From assembly GCA_965222995.1 (NCBI GenBank), contig OZ244977.1:3720001-3784000 (forward strand): 64,000 nucleotides of DNA, given 5' to 3'. The stretch comes from SB11 sp965222995 (GTDB taxonomy: Bacteria; Bacteroidota; Bacteroidia; UBA8524). A program made the translations under genes and the position numbers. The notes beneath the pieces were generated by a model. That model made no database searches and was not told where the DNA came from. It was given only the letters and a program-made list of their open reading frames with translations. Position 1 is the first letter of the stretch. Each line of letters starts with the position of its first letter. Below are positions 1 through 8,924 of this stretch, piece by piece.

Positions 1-1
1 T

Positions 2-886
2 TCCAGTTCTGTTAATAACAATAAGTATCAGGCTATAATACCTTTACCTTTTTTTCACGAAGGTTCAGAAAATATAGGGCTAAGTCCTTCAAGCAGTAAA
101 ATAGTTGAAGAAACTCTTTTGCTCTCCATGCAAACAGGTATTCCTACTTACGGGGTAAAACTCAGCCGCACATCACTAGCACAAACTTTGCAACAGCTTG
201 AAATGGGGTATGAGTATACTACTATACCCACAACATGGTCTAAAAAAGCAACTAAGCCTTACTTGCTTTTGCAATATATAAATGACAGTATCTCATTGCC
301 TGAACTTAAAAGTATACGACCGATTGCTGCTACCGATAGTTTTAAACTATACCGATTTAGCCCAAAGCTATTGGAGGTTCTTTTAATTAAAAGAGCTACC
401 CAAATTGAGCGTAAAGCAGCCATACAAAGCAATAGTTTGTACTTTTTTGATAATTATGACTCTTTGGATGCAGATGAGGTTTTTGCAGGGCAAGGGGCAT
501 TACAGAAAAGAGGAGATGAAACTATAACCCTTGTAGATACTACTTGTAATTTCTGTAGTGACAGTTTATCAGTTTCGTTTTGGCTGTATGCAAATATGGA
601 AGGATTACCTGAGTTTAAACTATTGGTAAATAACAAAAAAGGGCAGAACCGTATACATGTGCCCAACCATGTAAAATCGTTCAACAAAAACTGGATGCTG
701 ATTGAATATACTTTTAAACCATCAACAAAAAATGTAAAAGTGCAGTTAATAAAAGAAAACAAGGACCCTAATCAAACTATTTATTTGGATAATCTCTTAC
801 TTAGGTCTGCCAGATACGATGTATTACAAGTAATGCCCAATTTTGTAGCTAAAAATAACAGAGTACTTTTTCAAAACACACCATAG
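2..886 (+). CDS. C-terminal part of a probable membrane glycosyltransferase (5' truncated by window edge)
   Basis: The frame is open from base 2 through a TAG at 884-886, so the gene begins before the window and no start is visible. The roughly 294 visible residues contain no obvious membrane helix. They look like the soluble periplasmic tail of a multi-span sugar transferase: an N-terminal stretch of mixed segments, then a beta-rich final ~110 residues resembling a jelly-roll. The next gene starts 2 nt after the stop and encodes a multi-span membrane protein of the same general kind, so the two are almost certainly co-transcribed. Function is inferred from context and general character only; no catalytic motif is visible in this part. 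Confidence 0.6.
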   Translation, partial: SSSVNNNKYQAIIPLPFFHEGSENIGLSPSSSKIVEETLLLSMQTGIPTYGVKLSRTSLAQTLQQLEMGYEYTTIPTTWSKKATKPYLLLQYINDSISLPELKSIRPIAATDSFKLYRFSPKLLEVLLIKRATQIERKAAIQSNSLYFFDNYDSLDADEVFAGQGALQKRGDETITLVDTTCNFCSDSLSVSFWLYANMEGLPEFKLLVNNKKGQNRIHVPNHVKSFNKNWMLIEYTFKPSTKNVKVQLIKENKDPNQTIYLDNLLLRSARYDVLQVMPNFVAKNNRVLFQNTP

Positions 887-888
887 CC

Positions 889-2316
889 TTGCAAATAAAA
901 CAAGACCATATAGTTATAGCATTGCTTGCCTTATTGTTAGGAGGCTTTATAGCATTAGTTGCGGCTTCTACAGGCTCGCACGGTGGCGAAGATAGCTTTA
1001 TGCATTACTTGTTTGCCCGCTATGTGCCCCAACATCCTGAGAATTTACTAGACCATTGGGCTAAACCTTTGTTTACCTTATTGCTTTATCCGTTTGCCCA
1101 GTTTAGTTATACAGGGGCAAAAATATATAACTGCATAGCGGGAATTGTTTCGGCTTGGTTTACTTATAAAACCGCACAACGTTTAGGGCTTAAAACAGCT
1201 ATGGCTAGTGTTTTACTGCTACTATTTGCACCCATGTTCTTTTTGTGCATTAACTCTGCACTTACTGAGGTTACTTTCGCTTTAGTACTTTCGGCAGGTA
1301 TTTATTTAGTGGTTAGCAATAAATACTTAGCGGCAGCCGTAGTGCTTTCTTTCCTTCCTTTTGCTCGCACTGAAGGTTTCATTATCCTACCCATTATCGG
1401 GGGGTATTATTTATGGCAAAAAAAGTATACCCATTTCTTCTTTTTGGGTTTTGGGTTAGTGGTATACAGTATTGTAGGGTATTTCCATTACGATGATATT
1501 TTATGGGTATTTACCAAAAACCCCTATGCAGGAAGAAACGGTGTATACGGTAGTGGCTACTTTTGGCATTTTGCCGACGGGTATAGAGATATTATTGGCG
1601 ACCCGCAAAAGTGGTTGTTTGCCATAGGTTTTATTTCTTTCCTTTTAGCACTAAACAAAGCTTTGGGCAGAGGAATAGCCAAAGCAAACGAAAATTTTAA
1701 ACAATGGCTATTGATTGTTACCTGTGCTGCCACTTATTTTTTCGCGCACAGTACCGTTTGGTATTATGGTATTCAGGGTTCAGCAGGATTGCTTAGAGTA
1801 ATGGCAGGTATTTTACCATTGCTTATTTTGGTAAGTAACAGGGGCATTGAAGCCATTTATAAGCGTGTACCTTCTAACCTGAAAAATTTAAAACTTGCTG
1901 TAATTTTTACTATTCTGTTTTTTGTGGTGGAATACCCTTTAGACAGATATAAAGATAGAATACCACTTCAATTGGGTAGTGAAGAAACCATGTTATACAA
2001 AGCAGGTGATTGGTATAAAACCACTGAGTATTATAAAACAAAACCAAAAGTATACTACTTTGCCCCAACTGTAGGGATTGCTTTTGATATTGACCCTTTT
2101 GATTCTGAGCAGCGGGATTTTTTGCATAATGCAAAACAAAGCGATGCAGTGCCACAGGGAAGCATAGTTGTTTATGACACTCACTTTGGTCCATTAGAAT
2201 GCCAATACCCTTTAGCAGATATTAAAACCGACCCGAATTATATTCTTTTAAAAGAGTTTGGCTACCCGCCAAATGAAAACAATGGGTACACAGTATACAT
2301 ATTCAAGAAAAAATAA
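889..2316 (+). CDS. Multi-span membrane protein, glycosyltransferase (GT39/ArnT-like) candidate
   Basis: 475 residues with a TTG start directly after the stop of the preceding gene; the TTG is preferred because the first membrane helix begins at residue ~8 and the next in-frame ATG would remove it. Roughly ten hydrophobic segments are followed by a soluble C-terminal tail of ~120 residues. Early acidic residues lie in the first loop (GGED around residue 32), as in GT-C fold enzymes that use lipid-linked sugars. The likely role is sugar transfer at the periplasmic face of the inner membrane. It forms an operon with the upstream gene and ends 2 nt from the stop of a convergent gene. The exact substrate cannot be read from the sequence. 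Confidence 0.6.
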   Translation: MQIKQDHIVIALLALLLGGFIALVAASTGSHGGEDSFMHYLFARYVPQHPENLLDHWAKPLFTLLLYPFAQFSYTGAKIYNCIAGIVSAWFTYKTAQRLGLKTAMASVLLLLFAPMFFLCINSALTEVTFALVLSAGIYLVVSNKYLAAAVVLSFLPFARTEGFIILPIIGGYYLWQKKYTHFFFLGFGLVVYSIVGYFHYDDILWVFTKNPYAGRNGVYGSGYFWHFADGYRDIIGDPQKWLFAIGFISFLLALNKALGRGIAKANENFKQWLLIVTCAATYFFAHSTVWYYGIQGSAGLLRVMAGILPLLILVSNRGIEAIYKRVPSNLKNLKLAVIFTILFFVVEYPLDRYKDRIPLQLGSEETMLYKAGDWYKTTEYYKTKPKVYYFAPTVGIAFDIDPFDSEQRDFLHNAKQSDAVPQGSIVVYDTHFGPLECQYPLADIKTDPNYILLKEFGYPPNENNGYTVYIFKKK

Positions 2317-2318
2317 GG

Positions 2319-4154
2319 CTAGTAGCCATCGGTATTAAAGCCCAGCGAAAACCCTATTGAGTAGGCATTGAGAGAAAACTTAGGTGTATTAGGCTGGAGT
2401 ACGTTATTTAATCGCCATTTGCGGTTTGAAAAATCAAGCTGGTACCTGCCAAAAAAACCAAAAGTAACCCAACTGGCATGTATTCTAAAATCAAAGCCCG
2501 CATCCATTACAAAAGCAGGGTTGGTGTATTGTGTGGTTCTGTTACTACCAAAAATATCTCTTCTTTGCTCATCGTCAAACTCCTCTTCAATAGTATTTGT
2601 CCAACGCTCAAAACCATAACCTATACCTATTTTAAAGTCGTAGTGGTCTTTTTTAATAATATCCTTACCATATCGCATTTTCACAGAAAAGCCTGATAAG
2701 CTTGCTGTTGTAGAATCGTTAATGTTTTTTTGCTCTGACGGAAACCAATGAAATGCCGTACCCATATTAAAGCCATAGTTCTCAGCGTAGTTAATTGAAA
2801 AACCTACAAACTGTCTCAAATTATTATAGTTTGTGCCTAGTGCAGTGTTTAGGTTAGAGGTATTATACCCATTAACCCCGGCTTCTCCCAAAATTATCAA
2901 TCTTTCGTTCCAATAATAGTTGTCGGTAGAATTGGTAAAAGGGTCGTCATAAGTAACTCCGTTTTGCGATTTATCCTTTTGCAAATTATTAATAATGATA
3001 GCATTAAATCTTTTTGCCAAAGGTTTTAAGTTTGCCATTTTCACTGTATCAAGTGCATATACGGTTATCTTATTTTTTTCAGTTTCTTTCGCTAAAGTTT
3101 TTACTCCGGGGTTTATACCCACATCCCTACTAAAACTATATGAGTTAGGATAAAAAACTGGGCAAGAAAAAACTTTTCCTTTTAGTAGTTTATGATCGCC
3201 TTTATTTAAACGGGTTGCCAAAGCATTAAAATAATAATAATTACACTCCTCTTCTTCTCTCTGCAATTGCGTGTGGCATCTGCCAAACTGCCCGAAAACT
3301 TTTATATCAGGGTTTTCGTTAAACAAAGCCTTTACATTATTTTCCATATAGGTTTCTCTATATAAATACTGCTGTGCGGTATTACCCAGTGACCTCCAAT
3401 AATCGTATTCCTTTATTCGCTCAATAGTCTTTTCAAATTCAGTAAAATTTTCTTTAAGAGTTTGCTTGTACTTGTCTTTATTTCGGTCAAAGTTCTCCAT
3501 CATCAATTCTATGCTTCGCATTGGAGAAATATATTCTTTGCCATTACCCCATCGTATATCCTCATCAAACCGTATAGGTCGCCCCCAGTCGTGCTTCTTA
3601 GCGTCGTAATACTCAGATACAGCTCGAATAGCATCTAAATGTATTTTTATGGAGTCATGTACTTTTACACTCTTTGCCGGAAGAAACGTCTCTATCAGTT
3701 TAACGGCAAACAACGGCTCACGTTCTAAATCTACGCTGCGAACAGTGAACTTATCTTTTTCAGGAAGCGAGGCATTAAACGCTCTCAAATTCTCAAATAA
3801 CTTGAAATATGCTTTATTGGAATGGTTCTTTAAAATTTCTTTGGCTGCACTATCCCCATCATATACATAGCTGTTCATTAGGTACCCCATACTTTGCCCA
3901 AACTCTACCATAAAAACCCTAACTCCTACTTTCTTGTGCAGATACTTAAACATTTTCAGTTCTAAATCAGAATTACTTAACTGAAAACGGTGGTCTTCGC
4001 CGGTGAAAAACAAATTATATCTATCTAGCGATAAGCTATCGAATAATGAAAAGGAAGAGTAGTCATCGTTGTTTTCCAGATTTAAAACAGCCCTATCCTG
4101 ACCAAAAACACAAAGGCTAAAAAGAAATAAAAGTGATAGGGTTATTTTTTTCAT
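2319..4154 (-). CDS. Secreted erythromycin-esterase-like protein with beta-rich, outer-membrane-like C-terminus
   Basis: 611 residues with a clear signal peptide (MKKITLSLLFLFSLCVFGQ). Residues ~50-360 resemble the EreA/ChaN-like fold: a GEDH motif near residue 52 matches the family's GE..H catalytic signature, and a second conserved His lies in FGQFGRCHTQ near residue 290. Residues ~400-611 consist of alternating amphipathic strands rich in Tyr, Phe and Gly and end in a strand with an aromatic C-terminus, which suggests an outer-membrane barrel-like domain. The combination is unusual. It lies 14 nt downstream of a T9SS cargo gene on the same strand and is likely co-transcribed with it. The true substrate is unknown, and macrolide resistance should not be assumed. 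Confidence 0.6.
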   Translation of the reverse strand: MKKITLSLLFLFSLCVFGQDRAVLNLENNDDYSSFSLFDSLSLDRYNLFFTGEDHRFQLSNSDLELKMFKYLHKKVGVRVFMVEFGQSMGYLMNSYVYDGDSAAKEILKNHSNKAYFKLFENLRAFNASLPEKDKFTVRSVDLEREPLFAVKLIETFLPAKSVKVHDSIKIHLDAIRAVSEYYDAKKHDWGRPIRFDEDIRWGNGKEYISPMRSIELMMENFDRNKDKYKQTLKENFTEFEKTIERIKEYDYWRSLGNTAQQYLYRETYMENNVKALFNENPDIKVFGQFGRCHTQLQREEEECNYYYFNALATRLNKGDHKLLKGKVFSCPVFYPNSYSFSRDVGINPGVKTLAKETEKNKITVYALDTVKMANLKPLAKRFNAIIINNLQKDKSQNGVTYDDPFTNSTDNYYWNERLIILGEAGVNGYNTSNLNTALGTNYNNLRQFVGFSINYAENYGFNMGTAFHWFPSEQKNINDSTTASLSGFSVKMRYGKDIIKKDHYDFKIGIGYGFERWTNTIEEEFDDEQRRDIFGSNRTTQYTNPAFVMDAGFDFRIHASWVTFGFFGRYQLDFSNRKWRLNNVLQPNTPKFSLNAYSIGFSLGFNTDGY

Positions 4155-4168
4155 TAAAAAACGATGGA

Positions 4169-5350
4169 TTATTTAACTAATAACTTGATTACTGAGGTTT
4201 TAGTATTGTTAGCAATACTTAAAAAGTAAACCCCTTTTGCTACGTTATCAGGCAAGTGCACTTCATACCCTCCATTAGAAGTTGGGCTTGTAACTAGCTT
4301 CTCTATTGTTTTACCCGCCATATCTCTTACCGTTAATACATTAACCTCACTCACTGTATTAAACTGAACGTAAAAACTATTATTAATCACAGGGTTGGGG
4401 TAAACCATAATACCTTGCTGTAAACTTATATCGCCAACCGATAACACATCAAACTCTGCTGAATATTCAGCACTTTTCACTGTGGTGTAGCTATTATCCT
4501 CAAATTCTATTCTGGCAAGTTCTTGCAAGCCTCCGTTTTCTCTGAAAAAACGGTATTCGTAAGTACGCAATGTATCTCCCTGATTAATATTTAATGATGC
4601 CAATAAAAATGGGTTTGCAGGCATTCCATCAATAAAAAAACTATCTATCCTTTCTTCCTCAGTTTTCAGCATCAACACAGAAAATGTTTGCCCCGGGTTA
4701 CCTTTTTCAGGCACTCTACAAGTTCCGTGGCTAATAACCTCATTGTCTGCGGTAAAATAATTCACTAGTTGTGCCGGGGTTTTATTATAACCCACTAAAG
4801 CAATTGTAAAAAGCATATCGGTTTCTGCTTTGGTTGATGTTGCCCACTTTGTACTTGAAGTTAACGGAAAAGCAACTTCAGTGTAGGGGTTATCAAAAAC
4901 ATAGGTTTGTTCAATTACTTCAATGGTATCGCTATTATTTCCTGATAAAAAGCCTATTCCTTCTTTCTGCTGCTCATAACCGATACCCATTGAAACATAG
5001 CCTGTATTGCTTTTTTCAGCATATACATTCTGATAAAAGGCTAAGGGTCCAAAAGCTTCTAAGCCTTTACTTTTCTCAGTAGCAGTAGTAAAAACGGGAT
5101 GGTTGTTTATTTCTTCGTAATAAGTAATCTCAAAATTTCCTTTTTGTTGTATGCTCCCCAAATCCCAAAAGCTGTTCGCAGAGGTATTTAGTCCCGGAAC
5201 AGTTGAAGAATCAACAGGCTGGTAGCGCACTTTTTCTACAAAGGGGAAGTTGGCGTTAGTAATAGTTATTTGTGCAATACTGGAAGTGCTTATTAAGAGC
5301 AATAAGACCAAAGAAAAACCAATACAAGTAATTTGTTTTATCATCTGCAT
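4169..5350 (-). CDS. T9SS type A sorting domain-containing secreted protein
   Basis: Signal peptide (MIKQITCIGFSLVLLLLIS... ending SIAQ) followed by a ~300-residue beta-rich body that I do not recognise. The last ~80 residues form a typical T9SS type A C-terminal domain: the VYPNP motif, a middle segment with GK, and GVYFLSI plus a final IKLLVK strand. The protein should be exported by Sec and then secreted or anchored through T9SS. I chose ATG 5350 over the longer frame because it puts the signal peptide at the N-terminus; ATG 5344 is an equal alternative. A TACTTTTG promoter box lies about 18 nt upstream of the chosen start. The EreA-like gene follows in the same direction. Confidence 0.75.
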   Translation of the reverse strand: MQMIKQITCIGFSLVLLLLISTSSIAQITITNANFPFVEKVRYQPVDSSTVPGLNTSANSFWDLGSIQQKGNFEITYYEEINNHPVFTTATEKSKGLEAFGPLAFYQNVYAEKSNTGYVSMGIGYEQQKEGIGFLSGNNSDTIEVIEQTYVFDNPYTEVAFPLTSSTKWATSTKAETDMLFTIALVGYNKTPAQLVNYFTADNEVISHGTCRVPEKGNPGQTFSVLMLKTEEERIDSFFIDGMPANPFLLASLNINQGDTLRTYEYRFFRENGGLQELARIEFEDNSYTTVKSAEYSAEFDVLSVGDISLQQGIMVYPNPVINNSFYVQFNTVSEVNVLTVRDMAGKTIEKLVTSPTSNGGYEVHLPDNVAKGVYFLSIANNTKTSVIKLLVK

Positions 5351-5485
5351 ATTTACATTAAACACCACCAAAAGTACATTTATATAATCTAATAAGGCAG
5401 GTTTTGATACAGGGACTGGCTAAAAAAATTAATTTTCTATGTGGTTGCCACATTTTAAAAAGATTTTTCGAAGGAAACTAATTGC

Positions 5486-5493
5486 TAAATTTG
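5486..5493 (+). promoter_or_regulatory. Bacteroidota -7 box TAAATTTG, 9 nt before the DUF4256 start
   Basis: Exact match to the TAnnTTTG -7 consensus of Bacteroidota housekeeping promoters. Transcription would begin within a few bases of ATG 5503, so the mRNA should have almost no leader. Confidence 0.5.
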
Positions 5494-5502
5494 GCTTTAA
5501 GA

Positions 5503-6066
5503 ATGAAAAATAAAGAAGCTTTATCTGCTGCAAAACGAAAAGAATTACTAGATATATTGAAAGACCGCTTTGATAAAAATACACATCGCCATAAAGGTAT
5601 TGAATGGGCTAATGTGCTTACTAAGCTAGAAGTTAATTCCGATAAACTATGGTCGCTAAATGAAATGGAAAGCACAGGCGGAGAACCGGATGTGGTTGGT
5701 TATGACAAAGACTCTGACGAATACATTTTTTATGATTGCTCCATAGAAAGCCCTAAAGGACGCAGAAGTTTGTGCTATGACCGTGAGGCTTGGGAAGCAA
5801 GAAAGCAACACAAGCCAAAAAATAATGCTATGGATATGGCGAAAGCTATGGGCATTGAACTATTAACCGAAAAGCAGTATAGAGAACTGCAGCAACTGGG
5901 ACAGTTTGACACCAAAACATCAAGCTGGGTGGAAACACCTGCCGATATTAGAAAACTGGGCGGTGCTATTTTTTGCGATTGCCGTTACAATACGGTTTTT
6001 ACCTACCACAACGGAGCAGACTCTTATTATGCAGCCCGAGGATTTAGAGGTGTGCTTAGGGTTTAG
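5503..6066 (+). CDS. DUF4256 domain-containing protein
   Basis: 187 residues of a soluble cytoplasmic protein matching the DUF4256 family over its whole length. Recognisable blocks are MESTGGEPDVV near residue 54, the FYDCSIESPKGRRSLCYD block, EAWEARKQHKP, and a C-terminal CDCRYNTVFTYHNGADSYY block. The family's function is unknown. I use ATG 5503 rather than an in-frame TTG 21 nt upstream because the promoter box overlaps the longer version. The neighbouring gene (6223) is a DUF1801 protein transcribed separately from its own TAAATTTG box. Confidence 0.8.
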   Translation: MKNKEALSAAKRKELLDILKDRFDKNTHRHKGIEWANVLTKLEVNSDKLWSLNEMESTGGEPDVVGYDKDSDEYIFYDCSIESPKGRRSLCYDREAWEARKQHKPKNNAMDMAKAMGIELLTEKQYRELQQLGQFDTKTSSWVETPADIRKLGGAIFCDCRYNTVFTYHNGADSYYAARGFRGVLRV

Positions 6067-6222
6067 TAAAGTAAATCCTTGCTGAAAAGGCTTCTATTAT
6101 TTATAACCGTAATACACTAAAGTGCAACAAATGTTGCAATTAAACGACTGTAGAATTATCTTCTTAATAAGGGGTACAAGCGAAAACTAATTCTTAAATT
6201 TGAGTTACTAACCCCATTTGTA

Positions 6223-6657
6223 ATGGCTGAAAAAAAAGGAAAACTAGTTGAGATAAAAACAAAACCTACTCCTGCAAGTGTAGAGGATTACATTAATACC
6301 CTAAGCAGTGAGCAAAAACGCAAAGACAGTTTGGTGCTTATGGAAATGATGAAGAAAGCTACAGGAGAAGAACCCGTGCTGTGGAGTAACTCTATAATAG
6401 GTTTTGGCAATAAAAGGTATAAAAGCCCCGCTACAGGTAGAGAGGTAGACTGGCTGTTAATAGGTTTTGCCCCCCGTAAAGCCAACCTGTCTCTACATTT
6501 AACGATGGATATTAAACAGTATGCTAAAACATTGGCAAAGTTGGGCAAGCACAAAACAGGTGCAGGCTGCTTGTATATTAACAAACTAGATGATGTTGAT
6601 GTTAACGTTTTAGAGGAAATAATAACCACCTCATTAAAACATACTACAGACAACTAG
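6223..6657 (+). CDS. DUF1801 (YdhG-like) domain-containing protein
   Basis: 144 residues of a small soluble alpha/beta protein of the DUF1801 / YdhG superfamily. Features include the N-terminal SVEDYINTLSSEQKRKDS helix, EEPVLWSNSIIGFGNKRY, VDWLLIGFAPRKANLSLHLT, and the C-terminal GAGCLYINKLDDVDVNVLEE block. Function is unknown in most bacteria; iron-chaperone-like roles have been proposed for relatives. A TAAATTTG box lies at 6195-6202, 20 nt before the ATG. It ends 4 nt from the stop of a convergent gene. Confidence 0.8.
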   Translation: MAEKKGKLVEIKTKPTPASVEDYINTLSSEQKRKDSLVLMEMMKKATGEEPVLWSNSIIGFGNKRYKSPATGREVDWLLIGFAPRKANLSLHLTMDIKQYAKTLAKLGKHKTGAGCLYINKLDDVDVNVLEEIITTSLKHTTDN

Positions 6658-6661
6658 TGTT

Positions 6662-8074
6662 TTAATAAAACTTAATTTTTCTGGCAGCAAAGGCTACCAT
6701 TTTTAGCAATATAAGCCCGTGTGAGAAGCGTGAAATATTAGTGCTACCATAGGTACGCTCACGGTAACGGATAGGTATTTCTACAATTTTCAGGTTCAGT
6801 TTAAAGGCTCCGAAAATCAAATCAAAATCACCAAAAGGGTCAAAGTCGCCAAAAAACTTGCGGTTGGTGCACAGGCGGTCGTAATCGTCTCTAAAAATCA
6901 CTTTAGTACCGCACAAAGTATCTTTAAACGGGCGTTCTAGCAACCACGTAAACATCATACTGAAAAACTTGTTGCCATACACATTAAGAAACTGCATCGC
7001 ATTGGCCTCCATTTTGTATACCAAGCGCGAACCGTTTATAAAATCTCCCTTACCGCTGGAGATAGCATCGTAAAATTTAGGTAAATCTTCTGGGGGTACG
7101 GTAAGGTCGGCATCCAAAATCATCAATATATCGCAGGTAGCCATTGCAAACCCTTTTTTCACCGCATCGTTTTTGCCTTTGCCGTCTTGCTGCCCGATTT
7201 TTATATCGTGAGTATCTTTATACTTTTCTTGTACTTTCTGTATGGCATCCCATGTGTCGTCGGTACTATTGCCCTCAATAAAAATTATTTCGGTATGCTT
7301 ACCCAGCTTGGGTAAGCGTTTTATGGCATTTTCTATATTCCCGCTCTCGTTTCGGGCAGGAATAACCACACTTACGCTGTAATCCGTATCAAACTCTTCT
7401 AACGCAGTAGGTTCAGGGCGGGCAAAGGCGTATTTGCTAATACATAATTGGCGAAACAACGGTAACCGTGCTAATACTTTATTAAAAAACCATGAAATAA
7501 GCGGAATATTTACTGGTATTATTTGGCGGTGAGCCATACGGTAGGTATCAAAACCTGCTAAATACAGTAGGTTTTTTATATCAGCATCACTTAGCCAGTT
7601 TTGGTTGGGGGTTTTCATTTTTAGCCCTAAACGCTCGGCTAATTTTAGCCAAGGCTCCCACAAGTAGCTATAGTAAGTAACAATAATTTTGGTATTGCGG
7701 TGGCACAACTTTTTCAATTGCTCAAATACCGTTTGTATATCATCTAAATAACCAATTACATTAGATATGATAATTACATCAAATTTCTCGTCCAATGTAA
7801 TATCGTTGGCATCCATTAAGTAAAAATCAACATCGGGGCGATTATTCCTCGCATTTTGAAGCATCGCAGGGCTAAAATCTATACCTGCCTTTTTGCTCCC
7901 CTTTAGTTGAGAAATCATTTCCCCATTACCGCAACCTACCTCTATAACACTATAATCATCATGAATAAAATAATCGCAATAACGAGTTATATCATTCCAG
8001 TAATACCCGTGTTTTTTTCTCGCCTTTAGTCTTTTATCGGCTATCTTGTCAAAGTATTCTCTCAGTTGGCTCAT
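6662..8074 (-). CDS. Bifunctional SAM-dependent methyltransferase / family 2 glycosyltransferase fusion
   Basis: 470 residues with two catalytic modules. Residues ~1-200 form a class I methyltransferase (VIEVGCGNGEM SAM-binding loop near residue 43; DVIIISNVIGYL later). Residues ~230-470 form a GT2 glycosyltransferase: SVVIPARNESGNIENAI, IFIEGNSTDDT, LDADLTVPPEDL with the DxD-like metal site, and a C-terminal RERTYGSTNISRFSHG segment typical of dolichyl-phosphate-mannose-synthase-like enzymes. It probably acts at the inner membrane in polyprenyl-linked or surface glycan synthesis. The gene overlaps the upstream methyltransferase gene by 4 nt, so translation is likely coupled. The substrates are not predictable. 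Confidence 0.8.
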   Translation of the reverse strand: MSQLREYFDKIADKRLKARKKHGYYWNDITRYCDYFIHDDYSVIEVGCGNGEMISQLKGSKKAGIDFSPAMLQNARNNRPDVDFYLMDANDITLDEKFDVIIISNVIGYLDDIQTVFEQLKKLCHRNTKIIVTYYSYLWEPWLKLAERLGLKMKTPNQNWLSDADIKNLLYLAGFDTYRMAHRQIIPVNIPLISWFFNKVLARLPLFRQLCISKYAFARPEPTALEEFDTDYSVSVVIPARNESGNIENAIKRLPKLGKHTEIIFIEGNSTDDTWDAIQKVQEKYKDTHDIKIGQQDGKGKNDAVKKGFAMATCDILMILDADLTVPPEDLPKFYDAISSGKGDFINGSRLVYKMEANAMQFLNVYGNKFFSMMFTWLLERPFKDTLCGTKVIFRDDYDRLCTNRKFFGDFDPFGDFDLIFGAFKLNLKIVEIPIRYRERTYGSTNISRFSHGLILLKMVAFAARKIKFY

Positions 8075-8832
8075 TGCCTTGTAATTTCTATTGTAACAAA
8101 CATAGACAGTTGCTTGCTAACGGATAATAAAAGGTTCTCAATGCCTTTTATCATTCCATAGCTAAAATCAGGTGCTAACTGCTTTTTAGATACGCCCCCG
8201 CTTAACAAATAGCGCAAAGGGGTATGGTAGCGTATACTTTCTATTTTTAATGACGGAAATTGCTCTTCAAACTGTTTGCGGTCACGCTCAAAAATTATCC
8301 AGGGGAGTGCGCCGTTAGCTCCACTCAATGGACCTGTTGCAGGTATTTCCCAAGTACCATTTGGCTCGAAGGGTTCGTGGTGAAAATTGCGGTAAATAAA
8401 CCTTCCCCAAGCACTGTTTGCAGGCTCATTCATCAAAATTTTTCCACCTTTAGCCAAAGTACGTTCAGCTTCTTTTAAGAATAAAGCAGGCTTGGGTATA
8501 TGATGCAAAACATCAATCATAAAAATGCCTGCCAAACTTCCGTCTTCAAAAGGCATGTTTTCACCCGGAAAAACATAATCTAAATTGGGAAGCTTCATCA
8601 CATCACTGGTAAGCATTTGGGGTATTACTTCTTTTACAAAGCCTGCCCCGCTACCCAACTCTACCAACTGCCCTTGAGGTAATTCTTCTATTTTTTGCTT
8701 GAAATGGGTATACCACTCCACATAAAGTTGATGTAGGAACTTTTTACTGCGGATAATTTCCCCGTGCGTAACGGTACGCTGCGGGTTGTCTAAGCTGTAT
8801 TGTTCTACTTGTTTTAAGTTAAGAATGCCCAT
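8071..8832 (-). CDS. Class I SAM-dependent methyltransferase
   Basis: 253 residues with a methyltransferase core: QLVELGSGAGFVKEV (SAM motif I) near residue 55, the motif II-type FEDGSLAGIFMIDVLHHIPKP, and EAERTLAKGGKILMNEP. The His-His after the core (DVLHHIP) is common in methyltransferase type 11 enzymes. It is the first gene of a two-gene operon with the methyltransferase-GT2 fusion and is probably part of the same glycan modification route. A TACATTTG box lies at 8849-8856 on the minus strand, 16 nt before the ATG. The substrate is unknown. Confidence 0.8.
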   Translation of the reverse strand: MGILNLKQVEQYSLDNPQRTVTHGEIIRSKKFLHQLYVEWYTHFKQKIEELPQGQLVELGSGAGFVKEVIPQMLTSDVMKLPNLDYVFPGENMPFEDGSLAGIFMIDVLHHIPKPALFLKEAERTLAKGGKILMNEPANSAWGRFIYRNFHHEPFEPNGTWEIPATGPLSGANGALPWIIFERDRKQFEEQFPSLKIESIRYHTPLRYLLSGGVSKKQLAPDFSYGMIKGIENLLLSVSKQLSMFVTIEITRQ

Positions 8833-8913
8833 TTTTTTAGCAAGACCGCAAATGTAAGGGTTTTTGAGGTTGTATGCTGTTTTATAGCTTAGCTTTCAAT
8901 ACTATAAATGGCT

Positions 8914-8921
8914 TATACTTG
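8914..8921 (+). promoter_or_regulatory. -7 box TATACTTG, 3 nt before the start codon
   Basis: One mismatch to TAnnTTTG. With only three bases before ATG 8925, the transcript must start at or inside the codon region if this box is used, so a leaderless mRNA is predicted. The variant with C in place of the first T recurs upstream of other genes in this window (27574, 32778). Confidence 0.4.
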
Positions 8922-8924
8922 CAC

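Noticed and set aside
2319..4154. Macrolide-resistance esterase
   Set aside because: Only the short GE..H-type motif and general fold match; the protein is secreted and has an extra C-terminal part, so a resistance call is unsupported.
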